Shown here one piece after another: positions 1 through 9,207 of a stretch of 64,000 nt of DNA. Both the position numbers and the translations under genes were made by a program. Position 1 is the stretch's first letter, and each line of letters opens with the position of its first letter. The notes under the pieces were generated by a model. The model did not search any database and had not been told where the DNA came from. It saw nothing but the letters and a program-made list of their open reading frames with translations. Origin of the DNA: Chlorogloeopsis sp. ULAP01 (GTDB taxonomy: Bacteria > Cyanobacteriota > Cyanobacteriia > Cyanobacteriales > Nostocaceae); contig NZ_JAUDRH010000021.1 in NCBI RefSeq assembly GCF_030381805.1, forward strand, positions 72,146 to 136,145. The letters are read 5' to 3'.

Positions 1-897
1 TCAAAAGGTGTTGGAGTAGACACTACCTGGCTAATTAGAACAAAAAATACAGATCCAGTTGTGCCAACCTATATGCCTGGAGCTTGGGGCGAAGGTCGCT
101 GCACAGGTAAAACTCCCCAACAGCAGGCACAGTGGCATCCCGAAGCTGGGGAGCCTTTGAATATTCCAAAAGATCTGATTATTCCGGATGCAAGACAAAA
201 TTTTACTCCCAACAACTCCTCAGCCGTTCTCAAACCCGATGGCAGAACTCTAGTCTCTTTTAACGTAACGGCTCGCTGTCAACAGGGCAGCCCATTTTAC
301 GGTAGTTGGTTTGGAAAGACCGATATCTACGGGGATGGCATTGATGGTGGTCATGGTGGCTCAGGGATGTCAAGTATTGGTGGGAGTATTCGCAAAGGCG
401 AGTTGTTCAATAATGCACCTATTCGTCACGCACTTAAACTTGTGATTTGGGGTAAGTGGCTGCACTACGATCCTTCATCGCCAACCCCCGGTCGCCGTTG
501 GCCAGCTCGTGCAGCTGATGCAGGCGCACCGCAACAATACCAGGGTTCTAACCCAGCTTTAGTGATGGGTTCTTTGCTGGCAATTCCGCCGAATGTCAAT
601 GTAAAACGTTTGGGGCTAACTACCAAAGCAGGCAAAAAGATTTTTCAAGCGATGCAGAACTATGGTGCTTACGTCGTTGACGATTCTGGTTTTGACTATA
701 ACTATCTTTGTATCGACCATAGCGCCGAGCAGGAGTATCAGGCAGTTACCGGACATTACTTTAATGACGATAAAGCACTCCAAGCCGATCTCACCAAAAT
801 AATTGGTGTTTTGAAGGTTGTGGACAACAATGGGTCGAATAGCATTGGTGGTGGTGGTAAACCTCGTCGTCCATTAGCACCGCCAATTGGAAACTAG
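1..897 (+). CDS. Hypothetical protein, 5'-truncated by the window edge
   Basis: The reading frame is open from base 1 with no stop upstream, so the true start lies outside the window; the first internal ATG is at 73. About 298 codons are visible. The protein is rich in Gly, Asn and aromatic residues, with Gly-rich stretches near the middle and a Gly/Pro/Arg-rich tail (a GGGGKPRRP segment), which looks like a secreted or surface protein. I do not recognise the family and the missing N-terminus hides any signal peptide. It converges on the coiled-coil gene to the right. No function is proposed. Confidence 0.7.
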   Translation, partial: SKGVGVDTTWLIRTKNTDPVVPTYMPGAWGEGRCTGKTPQQQAQWHPEAGEPLNIPKDLIIPDARQNFTPNNSSAVLKPDGRTLVSFNVTARCQQGSPFYGSWFGKTDIYGDGIDGGHGGSGMSSIGGSIRKGELFNNAPIRHALKLVIWGKWLHYDPSSPTPGRRWPARAADAGAPQQYQGSNPALVMGSLLAIPPNVNVKRLGLTTKAGKKIFQAMQNYGAYVVDDSGFDYNYLCIDHSAEQEYQAVTGHYFNDDKALQADLTKIIGVLKVVDNNGSNSIGGGGKPRRPLAPPIGN

Positions 898-921
898 AAG
901 CGATCGCCCATTCCTACGGTT

Positions 922-1392
922 TTATTTTTGCTTTTGACTTTCTGTTTCTGTTGCACGCTCTCGTGTCAAGCTATCAATTGCATCACCCAAGGCGGTAGTA
1001 AGGTTTTTACGGGTTTGGGCGTGGTTTTCTCGCTCTGTTTTCAAAGCTTGTTGCAGACGATCGCGTTCTTTAATGACGCTAATAACTTTAGCTTTCAATT
1101 CTTCTAAAGATTTAATTTGAGCTATTTCTTGTTGGATTGCAGTTTTAGCTGTAACCTCATTGAATCGTTCTTCTTCAATACCTCGCAGACGCTCAATTTC
1201 TGTTTTCAATGATGCGATCGTTTGTTTCGAGAACTCAGCATCTGTGCGGCGCTGTTCTGCTTCTGTGTTGTAAAGTTTACGCCATTTTTGTGCACTTTCC
1301 CATCCCACATGACGTTCTTGCTGTAACTGTGCTACCTGCTGTTGCAATGTCTGAATTTCCGTTAACCACTGTTGTGTTAATTCTTGAGTCAT
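922..1392 (-). CDS. Hypothetical coiled-coil protein
   Basis: A 156-residue protein made almost wholly of Gln/Glu/Lys-rich helix: the N-terminal half has heptads with LQQQVAQLQQER, and further heptads continue to about residue 140. The start is an ATG at 1392. There is no membrane segment, signal peptide or catalytic motif. Such proteins usually serve as structural or adaptor coiled coils, but no specific role can be read here. It is convergent with the truncated gene on its left, and divergent from the DUF4112 gene. Confidence 0.65.
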   Translation of the reverse strand: MTQELTQQWLTEIQTLQQQVAQLQQERHVGWESAQKWRKLYNTEAEQRRTDAEFSKQTIASLKTEIERLRGIEEERFNEVTAKTAIQQEIAQIKSLEELKAKVISVIKERDRLQQALKTERENHAQTRKNLTTALGDAIDSLTRERATETESQKQK

Positions 1393-1704
1393 AAATGTAA
1401 ATGGGGGAGATGGGGGATAAGGAGACAGGGGACAGGGGACGCGGAGAGTAATAAACCAACTACTGTACGGGAGGCAGCGCGTTGCGTGGGTTAAGCGCGT
1501 TGTAGCGACTGCCGTGCGGGTTTAAAAGAGAAATTGTCGGTTTTAACCCAAAGATAATCAGTAAAACCCGCCCCTACTGACTAATGACCAATGATCAATG
1601 ACTAATATAGTAATTATTGTTACTTATAGCAAAAAATATACTTGAAAATTTTCCAGACGAGAGTAGAATATTTGCGATTTAGTAAGAAAAATGCGATCGC
1701 TGTT
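1393..1704. other. Intergenic region with cyanobacterial short repeats
   Basis: No gene is supported here. The left part has purine-rich GGGGA/GGAGACAGGGGAC-type repeats and the right part has CTAATGACCAATGATCAATGACTAAT-like short tandem units, both common between cyanobacterial genes. It must also contain the divergent promoters of the flanking genes, which I could not place. Confidence 0.5.
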
Positions 1705-2211
1705 ATGTCTAAACCACTCTCTCGCTTTTACACAATTGAATCTGAAGTTAGAGCACCCACCTTGAGGCGGTTACGTTACCTGAGTCGGCTACTAGATAAA
1801 GCTGTTGTGATTCCTGGAACGAACTTGGGTATTGGTTTAGACCCCATTATAGGATTAATACCTATTGGTGGTGATTTTCTGGGCGTTATGCTTTCTGCCT
1901 ATATTATTTTGGAAGCAGCACGCTTAGGTACGCCAGCAGCTACTTTGGGCAGAATGGTTGTCAATATCATAATTGATGGCTTGGTCGGTGCGTTTCCAAT
2001 ATTAGGAGATTTTTTTGACTTTGCTTGGACAGCAAACGAATACAATATTAAACTGCTAGAAGAATACCTAAAGTTTCCCAGCCACAGGAAAAGTGCAGAT
2101 GGGTGGTTTGTCTTTGTAGTTTTGATTGGATTATTAGTTGTCACCATTGTGTTAGTCGCATTGCCTGTGCTACTAATTAGACTGCTGTGGGGAGTTTTAA
2201 CTGGAAATTAA
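1705..2211 (+). CDS. DUF4112 domain membrane protein
   Basis: The 168-residue product has the DUF4112 pattern: an Arg-rich N-terminal helix, then GTNLGIGLDPIIGLIPIGGD, two hydrophobic helices (about residues 45-65 and 70-95), a GAFPILGDFFDFAW segment and a strong C-terminal membrane helix (about residues 133-160). The frame continues upstream to a TTG at 1642, but the ATG at 1705 (MSKPLSRF) gives the usual family N-terminus. The molecular role of DUF4112 is unknown. An alpha/beta hydrolase gene follows after about 20 bases, so the two may be co-transcribed. Confidence 0.75.
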   Translation: MSKPLSRFYTIESEVRAPTLRRLRYLSRLLDKAVVIPGTNLGIGLDPIIGLIPIGGDFLGVMLSAYIILEAARLGTPAATLGRMVVNIIIDGLVGAFPILGDFFDFAWTANEYNIKLLEEYLKFPSHRKSADGWFVFVVLIGLLVVTIVLVALPVLLIRLLWGVLTGN

Positions 2212-2231
2212 AAAAGTGATTGACAAAAAGA

Positions 2232-3164
2232 ATGAAAGATTGGTGGCAAGTGACTTTTCCGCAAGGGCGGCAAAGTCTAACAATTACTGATGCTCATGGT
2301 TATCCTGTACAAATTGCCTATGGTGAAATAGGTACTGGTAAACCCCTAATTTTATTACATGGGATGGGTAGCTGGAGCTACAATTGGCGTCACAGCATTG
2401 AGCCATTATCTAAATACTTTCGGGTGATTTGTTTTGATGCCAAAGGTTACGGTTTTTCAGAGAAACCTGTCTCTCGTCGAGAACAAAGTGGTCATCAGGT
2501 AATTGAGTTAGAGCGAATAATTCGGGAACTAACTGATGAACCTGTAGCAATAGTGGCAGAATCTTTAGGTGGATTAGTTGGTCTTGCTCTTGCTCAAGAA
2601 AATCCACAGTTAATAGGGCGATTAGTAGTAGTAAATGTACCTATTTTTGCTGAACGTTTGCCCCATTGGGGAATGTCACTACTTGCTCATACTCCACTGG
2701 AAGTAGTGCAAACAATTGATACTTTGCGTTTAGCATATCTGTTAGCACCATTTGTTAAAGAAGTTATGGCAATAGAACGGCGCGGAGTACTGTTCGATCC
2801 ATCAATTTTGACTCAAGAAGATGTTTATTGGATCACTCACCCGTTTATTGAATTTCCTGGTACTCTTACCAAAGTAGCTGAAGAGATACAAATAGCTGCA
2901 CGAGAAATTGAGAAATTTCAAGCAAATAAACCAAATTTACTCAGTAATATCCAAAAAAATCTTGGTAATATTCAATGTCCCACATTAGTTTTATGGGGTG
3001 ATCAAGATAGCTGGTTTCCTGCTAGTCATGGTGAAAAATTGCATCAATGTCTTCCTAATTCTAGGTTGCAAATTTTATCTAAGTGCTGTCATGATGCCTC
3101 AATGGGAGCTTCTAAAGAAGTAAATACAGCTATTTTTAAGTTTTTGCAGGATACAGGATTCTAG
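2232..3164 (+). CDS. Alpha/beta fold hydrolase
   Basis: 310 residues with a complete alpha/beta hydrolase pattern: the oxyanion loop LLHGMGSWSYNW near residue 40, the nucleophile elbow AESLGG near residue 110, the acid in LWGDQDSWFP and the catalytic His in CCHDAS near the C-terminus. A lid-like helical insert lies between them. Family members are esterases, lipases, dehalogenases or epoxide hydrolases; the substrate cannot be told. The ATG at 2232 is preferred over the TTG at 2220. It follows the DUF4112 gene closely and is ended by a clear hairpin terminator. Confidence 0.8.
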   Translation: MKDWWQVTFPQGRQSLTITDAHGYPVQIAYGEIGTGKPLILLHGMGSWSYNWRHSIEPLSKYFRVICFDAKGYGFSEKPVSRREQSGHQVIELERIIRELTDEPVAIVAESLGGLVGLALAQENPQLIGRLVVVNVPIFAERLPHWGMSLLAHTPLEVVQTIDTLRLAYLLAPFVKEVMAIERRGVLFDPSILTQEDVYWITHPFIEFPGTLTKVAEEIQIAAREIEKFQANKPNLLSNIQKNLGNIQCPTLVLWGDQDSWFPASHGEKLHQCLPNSRLQILSKCCHDASMGASKEVNTAIFKFLQDTGF

Positions 3165-3171
3165 TTATAAA

Positions 3172-3216
3172 ATCCCCAACTTCTGGTCAGAAGTCGGGGA
3201 TCTGTGTTTTTAGTTT
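3172..3216 (+). terminator. Rho-independent-type terminator after the hydrolase
   Basis: An inverted repeat (ATCCCCAACTTCT ... AGAAGTCGGGGAT, one A-C mismatch in 13 pairs) with a 4-base loop starts 7 bases after the hydrolase stop and is followed by a T-rich run. A half copy of the same AGAAGTCGGGGAT arm followed by T-runs occurs at about 61479, so the sequence may be a reused terminator. Confidence 0.7.
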
Positions 3217-3252
3217 ATTTTTGTTGACTTACTTAATTTGGAATCCCAAATT

Positions 3253-4497
3253 TCAAGACAGCCATTCTAAAACAGCTTCTTCCTTGGTGTTGGTATTGCG
3301 TGATGGAGTTTCACGAGTGAACTTCATGTGAATTGAACGTGTTTGTTCGCCATCGGCAGCAACAGCCATAATTGGATAGTCAATCAAGCCATCTTGGAAG
3401 GACATCTGGAAACGGAAGGTTCCATCTGGATTAAGCTTAATCGGACGACCGCCAATTGTTACAGTCGCATCGGGTTCAGTTGCACCGTAGACAATCAACT
3501 CAGCATCAGCAATTAACCAAAACTGGCGCGGACGCATTGGTACGGCAGAGGCAGAAAAGCCAACACCAGACATACCAACACCAGACATGGTTAAACCAGA
3601 TACGGTGGGAACAGCCCACATTCCGACACCAGATGGGAAGACATAGGAACTGATAGCTTGTTCTGGAACCATTGAGCCTGGTACGTGCTGCATTGAACCA
3701 AACAGTGAACCAGCAACCCGCATTGCCTCTACAGACTCTGCCATGCCAAAGATTTGGTCGTAAATGGCATTGCCGTTTGCACCAGTGGCAGTAGCAACTT
3801 TCTTGGCAGGAGGAACGAGTTCGTAGAATGTCTTACTACGTAATTCTTCGTCAAAATTGACGGTCAAGAAAACATCTTCAATCCAGTCGGATGGATAAAC
3901 AGGAGGAACGTGTACGGGAGCAGAACGGGCTAGTACTAGCCAACGCCCATCTGCACAACGGTAGCCAATGTCGATAACGTAATCGCGATCGCTCACCGGT
4001 ACTGGCAAGTACCATTCCCGTGCTAGCTCATCACAAGGATACTCTTGAATGCTATGAGGACTTTGATAATCCAAGCTTATGTCTGTCACATCATATATGC
4101 GCAGTGCCAGCTGTTGTCCTCCCTGACGGCGCAGTTCTTCCTTGTGGTTGTTAGGAACATCCCAATAAGTATAAGCCCACTGGGGATCGCGAGGCATCAA
4201 CACAATCCGGCTTTCACCATAACCAGCAGGTAAGTCACCTATTCCTTCATCTACATCAGCAAGTGTACCGCCATTACGATCTTCCTGACCCAATTCAAAT
4301 TTTGCTGCTTCCACGGTTTCCTGTGCCTCCATTAAGCGAGATTGGCTAATAGAAACTTTGCTGCGCTCTACGTCTTGAATCGCTGCCAGCAATTGAGATT
4401 TACGCATTCGGCTGTAGCGAGAGACTCCATATTCACTAGCAACTCTGCGTAGTTGCCGCAATGTCATCTCTTCTAGCGGTGGGCGTTCTTTTGCCAT
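3253..4497 (-). CDS. DUF4912 protein with Rho/SAP-like N-terminal domain
   Basis: 414 residues. Residues about 8-45 (MTLRQLRRVASEYGVSRYSR and the following helix) match the Rho termination factor N-terminal / SAP-like helix fold that binds nucleic acid. Residues about 90-230 form the DUF4912 domain, with RIVLMPRDPQWAYTYWDVP, followed by a Gly/Met-rich linker and a C-terminal beta domain ending in TFRFQMSFQDG. DUF4912 proteins are common in cyanobacteria and their function is not established. The ATG at 4497 opens the family-typical N-terminus. It is a single-gene unit, convergent with the hydrolase. Confidence 0.8.
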   Translation of the reverse strand: MAKERPPLEEMTLRQLRRVASEYGVSRYSRMRKSQLLAAIQDVERSKVSISQSRLMEAQETVEAAKFELGQEDRNGGTLADVDEGIGDLPAGYGESRIVLMPRDPQWAYTYWDVPNNHKEELRRQGGQQLALRIYDVTDISLDYQSPHSIQEYPCDELAREWYLPVPVSDRDYVIDIGYRCADGRWLVLARSAPVHVPPVYPSDWIEDVFLTVNFDEELRSKTFYELVPPAKKVATATGANGNAIYDQIFGMAESVEAMRVAGSLFGSMQHVPGSMVPEQAISSYVFPSGVGMWAVPTVSGLTMSGVGMSGVGFSASAVPMRPRQFWLIADAELIVYGATEPDATVTIGGRPIKLNPDGTFRFQMSFQDGLIDYPIMAVAADGEQTRSIHMKFTRETPSRNTNTKEEAVLEWLS

Positions 4498-4993
4498 GAA
4501 TTTGGCCTCCAGTCGTTTGAAAGGTAAATGATATACCTCTTGTTAAAAGTGGTTGATTGAATCTAAGAATCTACTCAGCTGTTTGATTGTTGACTCCCTG
4601 TTCTACTTAGCTATTTTGTTTTCAGTGTGTTTTGTTTTAAATTGCGGGCTATTCCCTTTCAATTGTTTGGTTATGCCAAGGTCAGCACTTTTTGTTTTTT
4701 GAGAGTAGAGGAGCCTTTTGTTAAAAAATAATAACCATTAACCTCCCGGTGGGATCAAGGGGGTGTGAGACCTGTTTTTAAGGCTGCCACGAATTTTTAA
4801 ACTCTTTCGGGATCAAAATGTCAAAATATCATAACAAAAGTCGCAAAAATAGCTACTTTGATAAGTCAGGAATAGAAGTAAATGTCATGATAACATGACA
4901 TTTCTCAGAATCTCCATTCAAATTGGTACATTGTTTACTCGGATAAAGACTAGAGCCTGTTTTCAAACTATTGCCAGAAGCTTAAAACAAAAC
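4498..4993. other. Intergenic region upstream of the DUF4912 gene
   Basis: About 500 bases without a convincing reading frame. It is AT-rich, with one GC-richer patch (CCTCCCGGTGGGATCAAGGGGG around 4745) and an AAATGTCATGATAACATGACATTT near-palindrome around 4880-4902 that could be an operator. Nothing further is supported. Confidence 0.4.
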
Positions 4994-5026
4994 GAACTGC
5001 CAACTAATTTTTTTCGTTGGCAGTTC
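4994..5026 (-). terminator. Hairpin terminator of the methyltransferase gene
   Basis: A perfect 11-bp inverted repeat (GAACTGCCAAC ... GTTGGCAGTTC) with an 11-base loop lies about 50 bases beyond the methyltransferase stop; on the minus strand it is followed by GTTTTGTTTT. This fits a factor-independent terminator for the minus-strand unit ending at 5079. Confidence 0.75.
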
Positions 5027-5078
5027 ACTTAAATAAAACTTTTGACGCAATCACAGGAATTTTTGGTTGGAATTGTCC

Positions 5079-5906
5079 TCAATCAAAATTTTGGAATTTA
5101 ACTAGGTGTACTCCAGCCATGCGTTGAAAAGCTGGAAATAATCTCATCAATATCTGTTCCATGCGGGGGAATCTCGTCAAGTATTGGGTGAAGTCTGCTG
5201 GAATGTATAGTGAACGATGTAATTGATATCTTGAGTCCCAATCCTCTATTTCCTGGATGTTCTGAATTCCCCACTGAAATCTAGCACTCGTATGCTTGAC
5301 TGCATCGAATCTATGTCGAACTGCTAGCAAAACTTCGGAGATTGCATCAAATACAATCCAAGAACCGGGAAAATGTTCTGCTAATGTTGCAAATAAAGCC
5401 TTTATCTGTTGCTCAGAAAAAAAAAGTAGAACTCCTTCTGCAATAAATAAGATAGGCTTATCTGTTGAGGCTTTGACTGACTCTATCCAATCTGTTTCAA
5501 ACACTGAAGCTGAAATGAACTGACGGCGATCGCTTTCCTCAAAAAACCTTCTTCTTATTTTCATTGCATCTGGTAAATCTAAATCGAACCAGCGCAGGTT
5601 TCCATCATCCAATCGCTCAAATCGAGTATTTAAACCCGCGCCAATTTCTAAAATAGGAGTTTGAGGATGCGTTTGTAGCAACTCGCTAACTATGCGATCA
5701 AACGCTTTACCTCGAATACATACTGTAGTTTGAGAGCTTTTCTCCTGAAAGAATTTCTGGAAGTCATAGTCAATCTGAGTAAGGATCTGGGCAGCTCTTG
5801 GATCAGTCAGAATAGGATTGAGTTGGTTCAGTTCAACCGCCCGTGCCCATAGCGTAATCAGCAAGGTTTCTTGAATAGTACCTAAGTTGAGAGTTGTCGC
5901 ATTCAT
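5079..5906 (-). CDS. Class I SAM-dependent methyltransferase, LCM/TcmP type
   Basis: 275 residues matching the leucine carboxyl methyltransferase-like family (which includes PPM1 and polyketide O-methyltransferases such as TcmP). The N-terminus has the family TLLITLWARAVE segment and NPILTDPRA; SAM motif I is ILEIGAGLNTRFERLD near residue 95, followed by WFDLDLPDA and ILFIAEGVLLFF. Members methylate small acids or phenols rather than DNA. In this setting it could O-methylate a polyketide-lipid or sugar acid, but that is inference. It is the last gene of the minus-strand glycan arm and is followed by a strong terminator. Confidence 0.8.
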   Translation of the reverse strand: MNATTLNLGTIQETLLITLWARAVELNQLNPILTDPRAAQILTQIDYDFQKFFQEKSSQTTVCIRGKAFDRIVSELLQTHPQTPILEIGAGLNTRFERLDDGNLRWFDLDLPDAMKIRRRFFEESDRRQFISASVFETDWIESVKASTDKPILFIAEGVLLFFSEQQIKALFATLAEHFPGSWIVFDAISEVLLAVRHRFDAVKHTSARFQWGIQNIQEIEDWDSRYQLHRSLYIPADFTQYLTRFPRMEQILMRLFPAFQRMAGVHLVKFQNFD

Positions 5907-5930
5907 GATGATTCTCTATTGTTTGTGAAA

Positions 5931-6017
5931 TTAGCCAATTGAACTTTTACCATCGAGTAATTGAAACGAGATTTGATAAAGATGGCATTCAATTCATTTA
6001 ACTTTGTCAGAATCTTT
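5931..6017 (-). pseudogene. Fragment of a second GT2 glycosyltransferase (C-terminal tail)
   Basis: Read on the minus strand, this stretch encodes KDSDKVK*IECHLYQISFQL then LDGKSSIG and a stop. It aligns with the last ~30 residues of the intact GT2 gene at 7583-8845 (KDPYNVKLLEYHPYQISLKP, LDSKASIV, stop), with an in-frame stop. DNA similarity is plain over about 85 bases and is lost on both sides. It is what remains of a duplicated GT2 gene and now lies in the leader of the methyltransferase gene. Confidence 0.75.
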
Positions 6018-6111
6018 TTAGTTTCACCCTTACGGATACTCTACCTTGAAGCCGCGTGAAGCGCATCTACGGTAGTTGCTTTGTGACGCAAGGCAACAGG
6101 AATACACTACC

Positions 6112-7482
6112 TCACCACGAAGCTTTTGCTTGGCTTCCTTGTAATATGTCAGGGTTCTCTAAACTTCTCTTCTTGATGTTTCGTGACGCGGCAAAGGCGA
6201 TCGCTAAAACTTTGAATTTGTGAATTGCCGTAGATAAATTTACTTTATCTCTTCTTTTTAACCTTCTCAAAAAATCAATTGGTGCCGTACAAATAGACCA
6301 AGGAAATTCATCAGAAACTATTGACTTGATATTATGTTTTCCATAACATAACTTTAAGCCTTGATAACCACTATTCCATCTATATATTTGCTCAACCCAA
6401 GCTTTTCTAGGTAATTGATTTATTGTTATTTCTGTCAGACTAGGAGTTCTATTTGTAGAAACAACATTTGTAAATATTTCAGCTGTGAAGTCTGCATATT
6501 TCGCTAATATAGTAAGATGAGTATCTTCAATTCTTGTCCCTGGATACCTTTGAGAAATCACAACTATCAAACTGATAAGTGCGTCAATTTTTCCTACTAT
6601 GCCACCTCCTGTCATCGACTTACAGCCGTTGTATCTACCATGAACGGTATCTAGAAAAAATTGCAGAGGAGGCACCTCTTCATTAAAATTAGGCAGGAGA
6701 ACTTTACTTCCATCTACAACACCTTTCTGATAAACAGCAAATCTACTTCTTGCTCCTAGAATATCTATTTCTGGTTGCTTTTGTAATTTACTGACTATTA
6801 GCATTAAGCCGTTAGATTTCGGCTCTACAAATGCATACTTTTGCTCCACTAAAAACTGAGATTCGGCATCAAAAGTAACTAAAAGTGCAGGCGGTATCCA
6901 TCCATTCTCAATACTTTTAAGTAGTAACGAGCCATATATATCCCCTAAAATTCGGATTTTCCCTGCTGCATATTCTCCCTGTTTTTGATGAACAACGAAT
7001 ATTCTGTGCTTGGAATATTTGCAATCAATGTTTTTGAAGTAATAGGGTTCTCCTTCACACCTGACATTATCATAAATTTTAGCTGGGATATTATTCGCTA
7101 ACTTTTCACTAGTATATAGATGGATGACTTGAACATTGTCAAGTAAGCTAAAACGGTCAATAACGCTTGGACATTCAAAGCCATTATTCAAACCGATAAT
7201 GATATCAGCCATCATCCTGCTTTCAGAGATTTGTGCAATGATTTTAGGGATAGTGTATGGTAGATAATTTTCAGCTCCTTTTGCCGCAGCGACAACTCCC
7301 ATTATTCTTGTGCTATCAAAAGTATTATTGGTTTTAGCTTTAATCCATTCTCGGCAAGATAAAACACCATCTACGTCTGCTCTCAATCTTATATCTTGTT
7401 TTTTACGTAATGAAAGTTTGTATTCTAAATTATTGATTGATAATTCATCTGTAACAAATTGCTTGAGATTACTTAAAAGCAT
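6112..7482 (-). CDS. Uncharacterised protein, possible GT-A fold glycosyltransferase
   Basis: 456 residues. I do not recognise a named family. The N-terminal half has features of a nucleotide-sugar binding GT-A fold: GVVAAAKGAENYLPYTIPKI, a strand DIIIGLNNG and, near residue 200, LLVTFDAESQF with a possible metal-binding acidic pair. The middle has a Gly-rich SMTGGGIVGKIDAL loop and an EDTHLTILAKYADF segment; the C-terminus is basic. No membrane segments are clear. It sits between two glycosyltransferase-related genes and is flanked by fragments of the ABC and GT2 genes, and its own head is duplicated at 11590-11701, so it belongs to the duplicated glycan block. The sugar-transfer role is an inference. 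Confidence 0.6.
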   Translation of the reverse strand: MLLSNLKQFVTDELSINNLEYKLSLRKKQDIRLRADVDGVLSCREWIKAKTNNTFDSTRIMGVVAAAKGAENYLPYTIPKIIAQISESRMMADIIIGLNNGFECPSVIDRFSLLDNVQVIHLYTSEKLANNIPAKIYDNVRCEGEPYYFKNIDCKYSKHRIFVVHQKQGEYAAGKIRILGDIYGSLLLKSIENGWIPPALLVTFDAESQFLVEQKYAFVEPKSNGLMLIVSKLQKQPEIDILGARSRFAVYQKGVVDGSKVLLPNFNEEVPPLQFFLDTVHGRYNGCKSMTGGGIVGKIDALISLIVVISQRYPGTRIEDTHLTILAKYADFTAEIFTNVVSTNRTPSLTEITINQLPRKAWVEQIYRWNSGYQGLKLCYGKHNIKSIVSDEFPWSICTAPIDFLRRLKRRDKVNLSTAIHKFKVLAIAFAASRNIKKRSLENPDILQGSQAKASW

Positions 7483-7503
7483 GGCTTGATTCTCCTTGCA
7501 TTT

Positions 7504-7551
7504 TCAAATTTTCAGCAACGCAGGATTTTTGTCATTATTTAGCCTTGCTGT
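7504..7551 (-). pseudogene. Fragment of a second ABC exporter gene (C-terminal tail)
   Basis: On the minus strand this reads TARLNNDKNPALLKI then stop, matching the last residues of the intact ABC exporter at 11721-13361 (KVKYDKNPALIKI, stop). Similarity continues into the spacer before the next gene, so the ABC-tail to next-gene-head junction exists twice in the window. It is a relic of a tandem duplication. Confidence 0.7.
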
Positions 7552-7582
7552 AGCGCTAAGAAAAGTCTAGATTGTTTTTTCA

Positions 7583-8845
7583 TTAAACAATTGAAGCTTT
7601 ACTATCGAGTGGTTTAAGCGAGATTTGATAAGGATGATATTCAAGTAATTTAACGTTGTAAGGATCTTTAATTTGATAGATCACACCACGCCACTCAACA
7701 TTTCGCGTTAAGAGAGCTAATACTGTTGCAAGCGCAGAAACTAATTGCGCTAACGGAATTGCCAGCAAAATTTTTGCTATAAATTGAAACGAAAAGCTCT
7801 TCGTCAGCTCGTCATACCCCCTAACCACTCGTCGTACACTTTGTTCTAAAAGTGCAAGCAACAGAGCCATTGCCAGAATATAACCGATGAACCCACTCCC
7901 AATCCAACCTGCGGCAGCAATGTTGCCACTGACTAAGGAAATTAGCAGTAGTCCCATTGCTGTTACAAGAGCAAATGTGGGTGCTAATACCTGGGCAAAA
8001 AACAGCATCCATTTCGGGTGATAGAGCCGTGGCATGAGTAATTGGCGTTTAATGAAGCGTAAACATTGAGCTAAATTGCATTCCTCTCGATTGATCATCA
8101 TAACTGTAGGCACAAATTTCACTTTTAAGCCGACTTTCTGCAAAGCTCTGTGAACTGGGGCATCAACGGAAATGCTTTGTGTCCATGTCTTCAAAAGTTG
8201 CGCTTGTCGCAATACTGAGAGATTCATTGCCATGGAACCTCCCCAAGCGTATTTGTAGATATACATGGAGACAACAGATGCTGAATTATATGCATATCGA
8301 ACTAGTGAACCCCACTGTTTGGTATGCGGCATATACCAACGGTTTCCTGTAGTAGCTCCAATCCTCTTATCCACTAATGGTGCAACTAGCTCGCGCAGCC
8401 AGTTTGTATGGGCGATGACATCGGCATCTATAAAAGCCGCTGCCTCGTAAGAATTGTCTAATGCACAGATAGCTTGAACTAGCGCACTGCACTTAAGACT
8501 GCAAGTATTGTACCGAGCAATTAAGGGGCTGACTTGGACGTGTGTTACTTTGGCTTGTTGGATCGTTTCGTTGACTATATTCCAGGCTGGATCTTCCTGA
8601 CTATCAATGACAATGTGCAAGTCGTATTGCGGATAGTTCTGGTAGAGCAGAGCGCGCACACAGTCGGCTAAGAATGGATCGGCTCCTCGCAGGGAAAGGA
8701 TAACTGCCGCTTTGGGTAACAACTTATCTTGGATAGCCTTTGAGTTTGGTAAACTCAGTGATGATACAAAAGCCAGTGCATAACGCGTCTGCAAAATCAC
8801 CAAAACTGCCAAAACTCCAAAAATAGCGATCGCTAACTCATTCAT
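7583..8845 (-). CDS. Family 2 glycosyltransferase, membrane-bound
   Basis: 420 residues with the ceramide glucosyltransferase / HpnI-like GT2 arrangement. An N-terminal membrane helix (residues 1-28) is followed by the catalytic domain: AAVILSLRGADPFLADCVRA, the metal-binding DAD in AAFIDADVIAHTNWL near residue 140, and SVDAPVHRAL. The C-terminus has three or four membrane helices (about residues 275-380). It probably moves a sugar from a nucleotide donor to a lipid acceptor at the cytoplasmic membrane. It lies just downstream of the UDP-galactopyranose mutase gene on the same strand, so galactofuranose or another sugar is a plausible donor. A decayed copy of its 3' end sits at 5931-6017. Confidence 0.8.
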   Translation of the reverse strand: MNELAIAIFGVLAVLVILQTRYALAFVSSLSLPNSKAIQDKLLPKAAVILSLRGADPFLADCVRALLYQNYPQYDLHIVIDSQEDPAWNIVNETIQQAKVTHVQVSPLIARYNTCSLKCSALVQAICALDNSYEAAAFIDADVIAHTNWLRELVAPLVDKRIGATTGNRWYMPHTKQWGSLVRYAYNSASVVSMYIYKYAWGGSMAMNLSVLRQAQLLKTWTQSISVDAPVHRALQKVGLKVKFVPTVMMINREECNLAQCLRFIKRQLLMPRLYHPKWMLFFAQVLAPTFALVTAMGLLLISLVSGNIAAAGWIGSGFIGYILAMALLLALLEQSVRRVVRGYDELTKSFSFQFIAKILLAIPLAQLVSALATVLALLTRNVEWRGVIYQIKDPYNVKLLEYHPYQISLKPLDSKASIV

Positions 8846-9207
8846 CGATTTACCTCCAACTCATTAACTCTACTTGGATGAGGTACAAATACGAATGACA
8901 GGAAAATTTTCTTAGTACTCATGTCCATTCATAGAGCAGAACTAAAATTTATAAAACCTTTTCTTTTGCCTTCTGTCTCCTGCCCTCTCAAGAATTAAGG
9001 GTACTAAACAACATCAAATTGCTAGTAACACGTCCAGACTAAAATGCTGGGTTGATAAAATCCGCTAAAGCTTTATTACTTGAAATGATAGATATTTATT
9101 TATCCAACAAAATAAGCTTGCCGTGCTACTAAACATCGTTGCAATCCCAATCCTCGTAGTCATCAGTGGAGCAGATAGTTGGGTAGTAGCTCAATTACTC
9201 CTAGTCA
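8846..9207. other. Intergenic region between the GT2 and glf genes
   Basis: About 360 bases with no supported gene. A short plus-strand open frame overlapping the mutase gene has no ribosome site or family resemblance. The region may carry a promoter for the GT2 gene, since the spacing from glf is long. Confidence 0.4.
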